Shown here piece after piece: positions 58,753 through 64,000 of a stretch of DNA of 64,000 bases; position 1 is the first letter of the stretch, and each line of letters opens with the position of its first letter. The translations under genes were made by a program, and so were the position numbers. Source of the stretch: Diaphorobacter ruginosibacter (GTDB lineage Bacteria; Pseudomonadota; Gammaproteobacteria; Burkholderiales; Burkholderiaceae_C); NCBI RefSeq assembly GCF_014395975.1, contig NZ_CP060714.1, positions 3,162,001 to 3,226,000 on the forward strand, read 5' to 3'. The notes under the pieces are model-generated. The model was not told where the DNA came from. It was given only the letters and a program-made list of their open reading frames with translations, and did not search any database.

Positions 58753-58853
58753 AGGGGAACGCTTGCCTTCCGCTGTATCCAACATCAGCGGGAATCGACT
58801 TTGGAATTGAAATAGGCGCATCCACGTTATGGCAACGCCGAATGCACGAGCTT

Positions 58854-58886
58854 GGATGCATTGGGATAAAGCACCCTGGTGCATCC
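58854..58886. terminator. Hairpin between the Bug receptor gene and guaA (convergent)
   Basis: GGATGCA/TGCATCC is a perfect 7-bp outer stem with an internal GGG/CCC pairing. It lies between the convergent stop codons at 58752 and 58922. No long T tract follows, so efficiency is uncertain. Confidence 0.45.
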
Positions 58887-58921
58887 GGCTGGCACTACTT
58901 CACGCCTGAGACGATGCTATT

Positions 58922-60538
58922 TCACTCCCACTCAATCGTCGCCGGCGGCTTCGAGCTCACGTCGTAGGTCACGCGGTTGATGCCGCGCACCTCGTTGATG
59001 ATGCGGCCGGAGGTCTTCTTGAGCAGGCCGTAAGGCAGTTCTGCCCAGTCCGCCGTCATGAAGTCGCTGGTCTGCACCGCGCGCAGCGCCACCACGTAGT
59101 CGTAGGTGCGGCCGTCGCCCATCACGCCCACGCTCTTGACGGGCAGGAAGACGGTGAAGGCCTGGCTGGTGAGGTCGTACCAGCTCTTGCCGGTGGCTTC
59201 GTCGATCCAGTTGCGCAGTTCTTCGATGAAGATCGCGTCCGCGCGGCGCAGCAGGTCTGCGTATTCCTTCTTGACTTCGCCAAGAATGCGCACGCCCAGG
59301 CCCGGGCCGGGGAACGGGTGGCGGTAGACCATCTCGCGCGGCAGGCCGAGGGCCACGCCAAGCTCGCGGACTTCGTCCTTGAAGAGGTCGCGCAGGGGCT
59401 CGAGCAGCTTCAGGCCAAGCTGCTCGGGCAGGCCGCCCACGTTGTGGTGGCTCTTGATGGTGACGGCCTTCTTGCTCTTGGCGCCGCCGGACTCGATGAC
59501 GTCCGGGTAGATCGTGCCCTGGGCCAGGAAGGTAGCCCCCTTGGCGTGAGCGTTGGCGGCCTTGAGCTTGCTGGCCTCCGCCTTGAAGACGTCGACGAAC
59601 AGGCGGCCGATGATCTTGCGCTTCTGCTCCGGATCCGTGACGCCCTTGAGCTCACCCAGGAACAGGTCGGAGGCATCGACGCGCACGACCTTGGCGTGCA
59701 GCTTGCCTTCGAACATGTCCATGACCATGTCGCCCTCGTTCAGGCGCAGCAGGCCGTGGTCGACGAACACGCAGGTGAGCTGGTCGCCGATCGCGCGGTG
59801 GATCAGCGCAGCGGCCACAGAGGAATCGACGCCGCCGGACAGGCCCAGGATGACTTCCTCGTCGCCCACCTGCTCACGGATCTTCGCGACGGCTTCCTCG
59901 ATGTAGTCGCCCATGATCCAGTCCGCGTTCGCACCGCAGATGCCGCGCACAAAGCGGTTGAGCATGGCAGCGCCCTGCACGGTGTGCGTGACTTCGGGGT
60001 GGAACTGCACGGCGTAGTAGCGACGCGCTTCGTCCGCCATGCCGGCGATCGGGCAGCTCGGCGTGGAGGCCATCACCTTGAAGCCTTCCGGCAGTTGGGT
60101 GACCTTGTCGCCGTGGCTCATCCACACCTTGAGCATGCCGTGGCCTTCGGGCGTGCTGAAGTCCTCGATGCCTTCGAGCAGTTGTGTATGGCCGTGCGCT
60201 CGCACCTCGGCGTAGCCGAACTCGCGGGTGTTGGAGCCTTCAACCTTGCCGCCGAGCTGGGTGGCCATGGTCTGCATGCCGTAGCAGATGCCCAGCACGG
60301 GCAGGCCCAGTTCGAACACCGCATCGGGTGCACGATCGTCCACCTCGTAGACGCTGGCGTGGCTGCCCGAGAGGATCACGCCCTTGAGCTTGCCGTCGGC
60401 GGCGAACTCGCGCACCCAGTCGCTTGTCACATCGCAGGGATGGACTTCGCAGTACACATGGGCTTCGCGAACGCGGCGTGCGATGAGCTGCGTGACCTGC
60501 GAGCCAAAATCGAGGATGAGGATCTTGTCGTGTTGCAT
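58922..60538 (-). CDS. guaA: GMP synthase (glutamine-hydrolysing)
   Basis: The 538-residue enzyme converts XMP to GMP with glutamine and ATP. The N-terminal class I amidotransferase domain has the Cys nucleophile in 'PVLGICYGMQTMATQLGG' and His/Glu in 'VQFHPEVTHTVQG'. The ATP-pyrophosphatase domain starts near residue 215 with the P-loop 'VILGLSGGVDSSVAAALIH'. The C-terminal dimerisation domain ends 'GINRVTYDVSSKPPATIEWE', exactly as expected. Length is slightly above the usual 525. It lies downstream of guaB, from which it is separated by a small toxin-antitoxin pair. Confidence 0.97.
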   Translation of the reverse strand: MQHDKILILDFGSQVTQLIARRVREAHVYCEVHPCDVTSDWVREFAADGKLKGVILSGSHASVYEVDDRAPDAVFELGLPVLGICYGMQTMATQLGGKVEGSNTREFGYAEVRAHGHTQLLEGIEDFSTPEGHGMLKVWMSHGDKVTQLPEGFKVMASTPSCPIAGMADEARRYYAVQFHPEVTHTVQGAAMLNRFVRGICGANADWIMGDYIEEAVAKIREQVGDEEVILGLSGGVDSSVAAALIHRAIGDQLTCVFVDHGLLRLNEGDMVMDMFEGKLHAKVVRVDASDLFLGELKGVTDPEQKRKIIGRLFVDVFKAEASKLKAANAHAKGATFLAQGTIYPDVIESGGAKSKKAVTIKSHHNVGGLPEQLGLKLLEPLRDLFKDEVRELGVALGLPREMVYRHPFPGPGLGVRILGEVKKEYADLLRRADAIFIEELRNWIDEATGKSWYDLTSQAFTVFLPVKSVGVMGDGRTYDYVVALRAVQTSDFMTADWAELPYGLLKKTSGRIINEVRGINRVTYDVSSKPPATIEWE

Positions 60539-60579
60539 GGTGGTTAAGGGCAGAAAAAAATCGGGTTGAATGGGGTGGT

Positions 60580-61013
60580 TCAGAGTTCGGTCAGATCCAG
60601 CAGGGCCACGCCGCTCTTCCTGGCGGCCCTGGCCTGTGCTTCGTCGAAGGTGGCCAACGGCAGCTTGAGCGAACGCGCAAGCCAGAGGTAGGCCGCGTCA
60701 TAGACGGGCAGGCCCGTCTCCAGCGCCACATCCAGCACGGCCTTGTGCTGTGCGGGCGCCAGTTCGTGCAGTTCCACGCGATGGCGGATGGCTTCGAGCA
60801 CCCCCACAGGCCTTCGACGGAGCCATGGGGAATGCGGCCCGCGTTCACACCGCTGGCAATCAGGTTGCCGCATTCCCATTGCCAGAGATTGGGCGCCTGC
60901 GGATCGAGTTCATCGCGGCGGATGCGCGCATAGAGGCGCTGCGTGGCCTCGCTGGCATGGTCGGGCAGCAGCCAGGCAGCGGTGACGGAGGCGTCGAGCA
61001 CAAAGGCAGTCAT
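60580..61013 (-). pseudogene. PIN-domain toxin (VapC-like), frameshifted
   Basis: From the ATG at 61013 the frame gives the PIN start 'MTAFVLDASVTAAWLLPDHA' with the first acidic residue, and 'NLWQWECGNLIASGVNAGRI' with the second. Near residue 70 ('VEGLW') a run of five C (60801-60805, plus strand) breaks the frame. The other frame then supplies the rest of a PIN domain: 'GVLEAIRHRVELHELAP', 'LETGLPVYDAAYLWLARSL' and 'LATFDEAQARAARKSGVALL' with the later acidic residues. One added base in the run restores a toxin of about 144 residues. VapC-type toxins are RNases; as written this one is inactive. Its start overlaps the antitoxin stop (ATGA). Confidence 0.8.
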
Positions 61014-61276
61014 GCGGCCTGGCTCCTTCCCGCCCTGCGCAGCGTCTCCGCGGATGGCTTCACGTCATCGGCAGGCGCGATGGTGGCCTGCAACGAGGCG
61101 ATCTGGCCGAGCTCGCGCGCGATCTGCTCGTCAGAGATCACCGGGCGGCGGCGCACGGGCAGCATGCGCACCACCTCCTTGCCGTGGCGGGTGATGCGCA
61201 CTTCCTCGCCCTGCTCGACCAACTCGATCAGAGCGGAAAAACGGGTCTTTGCTTCGTAGATGCCGACAGATTGCAT
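61010..61276 (-). CDS. Phd/YefM-type antitoxin partner of the PIN toxin
   Basis: The 88-residue protein opens with the Phd/YefM DNA-binding fold: 'GIYEAKTRFSALIELVEQGE' and 'VRITRHGKEVVRMLPVRRR'. The C-terminal part is acidic, then basic, suited to toxin wrapping. It overlaps the PIN-toxin start by 4 bases, the usual antitoxin-toxin coupling. Four 10-bp near-palindromes upstream at about 20-base intervals are probable autoregulatory sites. The pair lies between guaB and guaA. Confidence 0.87.
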   Translation of the reverse strand: MQSVGIYEAKTRFSALIELVEQGEEVRITRHGKEVVRMLPVRRRPVISDEQIARELGQIASLQATIAPADDVKPSAETLRRAGRSQAA

Positions 61277-61282
61277 GGTCCG

Positions 61283-61325
61283 AAAATAAAAAAATCTGGC
61301 CTGAACAATTAGCTCAGACCAGATT
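61283..61325 (-). terminator. Terminator-like stem after guaB, ahead of the antitoxin gene
   Basis: On the minus strand AATCTGGTCTGA and TCAGGCCAGATT pair over 11 of 12 positions with a 9-base loop, and TTTTTATTTT follows. This is a good Rho-independent terminator for guaB, about 40 bases past its stop. It uses two of the four repeats listed at 61295-61363, so it could also act as an operator or attenuator of the antitoxin gene. Confidence 0.65.
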
Positions 61326-61363
61326 CTATCATTCTGACCAGAATTTTAAAAATTCAGGTCAGA
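61295..61363. repeat. Four phased 10-bp near-palindromes before the antitoxin gene
   Basis: The copies are TCTGGCCTGA (61295), TCAGACCAGA (61314), TCTGACCAGA (61333) and TCAGGTCAGA (61354). Start-to-start distances are 19, 19 and 21 bases, close to two helical turns. The last two also form a long inverted repeat with an AT-rich centre. They fill the gap between guaB and the antitoxin gene and look like cooperative antitoxin/toxin operator sites. Confidence 0.65.
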
Positions 61364-62839
61364 TTAATCCGCACGGTAGTTCGGCGCTTCCTTGGTGATC
61401 TGGACGTCATGGACGTGCGATTCACGGATACCGGCCGAGGTGATTTCCACGAACTCGGCCTTGTCGTTCATTTCCTGGATCGTGGCGCAACCGCAGTAGC
61501 CCATGGCCGCACGTACGCCGCCGGCCATCTGGAAGATGATGGCGATGACCGAGCCCTTGTAGGGGACGCGGCCTTCGATGCCTTCCGGCACCAGCTTGTC
61601 GGCGTTGGGGTTGCCGGTCGTGGCTTCCTGGAAGTAGCGGTCTGCCGAGCCTTGCTGCATCGCGCCGATGGAGCCCATGCCGCGATAGCTCTTGTACGAA
61701 CGGCCCTGGTAGAGGATGACCTCGCCCGGAGCCTCTTCCGTGCCCGCGAACATGCCGCCCATCATGATGGTGGATGCACCGGCCGCGATGGCCTTGGCGA
61801 TGTCGCCCGAGTAGCGGATGCCGCCGTCGGCGATCAGCGGAACGCCCGTGCCCTGCAGGGCCTGGGCCACGCTGTCGATCGCCATGATCTGGGGAACGCC
61901 CACGCCCGCGACGATACGCGTCGTACAGATGGAGCCCGGGCCGATGCCGACCTTGACCGCATCGGCACCCGCCTCCACGAGTGCCAGGGCCGCAGCGCCC
62001 GTGGCGATGTTGCCGCCGATCACGTCGACTTGCGGGTAGTTCTGCTTGACCCAGCGAACGCGATCGATCACGCCCTTGCTGTGCCCGTGCGCCGTGTCCA
62101 CCACGATCGCGTCCACACCGGCCTTGACCAGCGCGGCCACGCGCTCTTCGGTACCAGCGCCCACGCCCACGGCGGCGGCCACGCGCAGGCGGCCGGCGGA
62201 GTCACGCGCGGCATTGGGGAAGCTGGTCTGCTTGTTGATGTCCTTCACGGTAATCAGGCCCTTGAGCTCGAACGCGTCGTTCACGACGAGGATTCGCTCC
62301 AGCTTGTGCTTGTTCAGCAGCGCCTTGGCCTGGGCGGGCGTGGTGCCGTCCTTCTCGTTCACGGTGACCAGGCGCTCGCGCGGCGTCATGATCTCCTTGA
62401 CCTTGACGTCGTAGCGCGTCTCGAAGCGCACGTCGCGGCTGGTCACGATGCCGACGACCTTACCGCCATCGACCACCGGGAAGCCCGAAATGCCGCGCTC
62501 TTCGGAGAGCTGCAGCACCTGCAGGACGGTATGTTCGGGGGTGATCACCACGGGATCGTGAACCACGCCCGATTCGTGGCGCTTGACCTTGGCGACTTCG
62601 GCCGCCTGCTGCTCGGCAGTCATGTTCTTGTGAACGACGCCGATACCGCCTTCCTGGGCGATGGCAATGGCCAGGCGCGCTTCGGTCACGGTGTCCATGG
62701 CGGCGGACACGAGAGGCAGGTTCAGGGTGATGTTGCGCGTGAAGCGCGTGGAGAGGGAAGTGTCCTTGGGCAGGACCTGGGAGAACGCGGGCACCAGCAA
62801 CACATCGTCGAAGGTGAGCGCTTTACCGAGCAGGCGCAT
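61364..62839 (-). CDS. guaB: IMP dehydrogenase
   Basis: The 491-residue enzyme oxidises IMP to XMP, the first committed step to GMP. The N-terminus 'LLGKALTFDDVLLVPAFSQV' is canonical. Two CBS domains lie at about residues 95-205 ('GISGFPVVDGGKVVGIVTSRD', 'RILVVNDAFELKGLITVKDI'), inserted in the TIM barrel. The catalytic cysteine is in 'GIGPGSICTTRIVAGVGVPQ', and the flap region includes 'YRGMGSIGAM'. It ends 'SHVHDVQITKEAPNYRAD', the normal C-terminus. A terminator-like stem follows, then the toxin-antitoxin pair and guaA. Confidence 0.97.
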   Translation of the reverse strand: MRLLGKALTFDDVLLVPAFSQVLPKDTSLSTRFTRNITLNLPLVSAAMDTVTEARLAIAIAQEGGIGVVHKNMTAEQQAAEVAKVKRHESGVVHDPVVITPEHTVLQVLQLSEERGISGFPVVDGGKVVGIVTSRDVRFETRYDVKVKEIMTPRERLVTVNEKDGTTPAQAKALLNKHKLERILVVNDAFELKGLITVKDINKQTSFPNAARDSAGRLRVAAAVGVGAGTEERVAALVKAGVDAIVVDTAHGHSKGVIDRVRWVKQNYPQVDVIGGNIATGAAALALVEAGADAVKVGIGPGSICTTRIVAGVGVPQIMAIDSVAQALQGTGVPLIADGGIRYSGDIAKAIAAGASTIMMGGMFAGTEEAPGEVILYQGRSYKSYRGMGSIGAMQQGSADRYFQEATTGNPNADKLVPEGIEGRVPYKGSVIAIIFQMAGGVRAAMGYCGCATIQEMNDKAEFVEITSAGIRESHVHDVQITKEAPNYRAD

Positions 62840-62943
62840 GTGAAAGCTCCAAAAAAACGATTGTACCCGCCAGGTAACATTTCTGCAGAAAGCCGATGAA
62901 AAGCACTTGGATCGCGGCCCGGGCCACCGCTACACTCGGTCAC

Positions 62944-63480
62944 ATGAAACTCCACAAGATTCTCCTGGTGACCATCGCCTGCACGTGGGCGCTGGCAGCC
63001 TCCGCGCAATGGCAATGGCTCGACAAGGACGGACGCAAGGTATTCAGCGACCAACCCCCACCCATCGAAGTGCCGCAGAAGAACATCCTCAGGCAGCCAG
63101 GCGGCAGCAAGGGCCAGTCAAGGCCGGCGCCGCAGGCCGCCGGCACAGCGGATGCGGCAAGCGCCGCAGCCGCTCCTGCCAGCGCGGCCTCCGCCCCGGC
63201 GCTGGGTTCGGGCAAGGACAAGAAACTGGAAGAAGCCAAGGCCAAGGCCGATGCCGAAGAAGCCGCCAAGAAGAAGGCAGACGCCGATCGCACAGCCAAG
63301 GCACGCGAGGACAATTGCGCGCGCGCGCGCCGGGCCAGGGACACGCTGACCTCCGGCGGGCTGATCGGCCACGTGAATGCCCAGGGCGAACGCGGATTCA
63401 TGGACGATGCCACCCGGGAGGCCGAACTCAAGCGAGCGGACGGCGTGATCGCCTCCGACTGTGGCAAGTCAGTACCCTGA
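62944..63480 (+). CDS. DUF4124-domain exported protein
   Basis: A 178-residue protein read from the ATG at 62944. The signal peptide ends near 'TWALAASAQW'. The DUF4124 core follows: 'QWQWLDKDGRKVFSDQPPP'. After that comes an Ala/Ser/Pro-rich linker (about residues 60-90) and a charged Ala/Lys coiled-coil-like segment (about 90-125). The last part reads 'NCARARRARDTLTSGG' and 'GFMDDATREAELKRADGVI' with two cysteines. Such proteins are common in betaproteobacteria with no known function. It is divergent from guaB, as often seen in Burkholderiales. Confidence 0.82.
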   Translation: MKLHKILLVTIACTWALAASAQWQWLDKDGRKVFSDQPPPIEVPQKNILRQPGGSKGQSRPAPQAAGTADAASAAAAPASAASAPALGSGKDKKLEEAKAKADAEEAAKKKADADRTAKAREDNCARARRARDTLTSGGLIGHVNAQGERGFMDDATREAELKRADGVIASDCGKSVP

Positions 63481-63840
63481 CTTGGCCCCTGCCCTGCGTT
63501 TGGAGAACAGCCCCGCACCTCGGCTGCCCTGGCTGGCGAAGCGCTCGCGCCGCGCGACCATCGGATCGACCTTGAGGCCCCGGCACCACTCCACGCGGTC
63601 CCCATCGCGCAGGCGCCGCTGCGGCGCGGCGATGCGCCCCCAGATGCTGATGCTGTAGCCGCCCTTGTCGTCCGCATCACGCGCCCCCTCGACACCGCAA
63701 GCGACAAGCGCATCCTGTGCGGTGGCGCCCGCTGGCAGCTCGAGCTGCCACTCGCGGGTTTCGCGCGCCGATGGGGAGGTGACAACGGTGACGCGCACTG
63801 GCACAGCAGCAGCAACCTTCGGCACCTTGAGATCAGCCAT
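63469..63840 (-). CDS. rnfH: RnfH-family ubiquitin-fold protein
   Basis: The 123-residue protein is read from the ATG at 63840. The ubiquitin-like fold shows 'VPVRVTVVTSPSARETREWQL', 'PAGATAQDALVACGV', 'SISIWGRIAAPQRRLRDGDRV' and 'EWCRGLKVDPMVARRERF', the last being the RnfH/YfjF signature. A basic tail follows. RnfH genes regularly neighbour ratA and smpB; the molecular role is unsettled. The start lies inside the end of ratA (8-base overlap), and its 3' end overlaps the convergent DUF4124 gene by 12 bases. Confidence 0.9.
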   Translation of the reverse strand: MADLKVPKVAAAVPVRVTVVTSPSARETREWQLELPAGATAQDALVACGVEGARDADDKGGYSISIWGRIAAPQRRLRDGDRVEWCRGLKVDPMVARRERFASQGSRGAGLFSKRRAGAKSGY

Positions 63841-64000
63841 AGACCTTCTCGGCACGCTCGATGAAGGCATCCACCATGGAGCCCGCAATCTTGTCGAACA
63901 CCGGACCGACAATGGCGGACAGCGTGAAGTTGTCGAAGCCATAGGTCAGCTGCAGTTCCACCTTGCACGCGCGCTGCGAACCATCGCCCACGGGGTGAAA
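63833..64000 (-). CDS. ratA: RatA-family START-like protein (3' part only)
   Basis: An open frame enters at the right edge and ends at 63833, giving the last 55 residues: 'CKVELQLTYGFDNFTLSAIVG' and 'FDKIAGSMVDAFIERAEKVYG'. This is the C-terminus of RatA/PasT/Coq10-like START-domain proteins. Members are linked to ubiquinone binding; E. coli RatA was reported to hinder 70S ribosome association. The upstream part lies beyond the window. The 8-base overlap with rnfH supports the usual ratA-rnfH pairing. Confidence 0.85.
   Translation of the reverse strand, partial: FHPVGDGSQRACKVELQLTYGFDNFTLSAIVGPVFDKIAGSMVDAFIERAEKVYG

Noticed and set aside
1..64000. Search for CRISPR arrays, tRNA/rRNA genes, insertion sequences, integrases or phage genes.
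   Set aside because: No spaced direct-repeat arrays, no transposase- or integrase-like proteins and no recognisable structural RNA genes were seen by eye.

Overview
The window is a GC-rich (roughly two-thirds G+C by eye), densely coded stretch of bacterial chromosome. Its content points to a betaproteobacterium of the Burkholderiales, most likely a Comamonadaceae member: four periplasmic Bug (tripartite-tricarboxylate-type) receptors, a guaB-guaA region next to rnfH-ratA, a PutA under a divergent Lrp-type regulator, and many LysR regulators. This assignment rests on gene content alone. No tRNA, rRNA, CRISPR array, phage or insertion sequence was recognised, and no gap between genes exceeds about 300 bases.

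Layout. 0-9 kb: an RraA-like gene cut by the window edge, a GcvA-like LysR regulator and a carboxylesterase. Then a LysR regulator diverges from an isochorismatase / XapX / amidohydrolase / YoaK-type cluster, followed by an aroQ-hydrolase-arfB operon. 9-15 kb: small exported proteins and lrp/putA. 14.4-17.6 kb: a TlpA-like thioredoxin with two half-size YeeE/YedE sulfur transporters, then chrA. 17.6-21 kb: a lipoprotein, a second small exported protein related to the one at 9.5 kb, a secreted nuclease and a LivK-type binding protein. 21-26 kb: a TolC-HlyD-permease-permease exporter operon with no ATPase gene.

26-41.8 kb is the most coherent accessory region. It holds a five-gene block (enoyl-CoA hydratase, acyl-CoA dehydrogenase, metallo-hydrolase, ADP-forming acyl-CoA synthetase, GntR/UTRA regulator), a divergent Bug receptor, and a UbiD / Cys-rich protein / UbiX / DUF169 / Bug operon. 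The palindrome TGTCCGGACA or a close variant lies in front of all three transcription units, so they probably form one catabolic regulon. A second small unit (Bug receptor plus D-aminoacylase-like amidohydrolase) faces a LacI regulator across a perfect 16-bp palindrome.

43-54 kb is iron-related. A probable Fur box precedes DUF2325 / helical protein / Mn-type sodA / ZIP transporter, and a FecI-FecR-TonB receptor-PepSY-DUF3649-DUF3325 siderophore-uptake operon follows, also with a Fur-like box. Beside it lies a short chimeric relic that joins the start of a FecI-like sigma factor to the end of a TonB receptor. 54-58.8 kb: a frameshifted esterase, RidA, a ferritin-like diiron protein, a divergent LysR regulator and a Bug receptor. 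58.9-64 kb: guaA, a vapBC-type module whose toxin is frameshifted, guaB, a DUF4124 protein, rnfH and the end of ratA.

Three reading-frame breaks (relic, esterase, toxin) all fall in short C/G runs and each would be repaired by one added base, so an assembly artefact must be considered.
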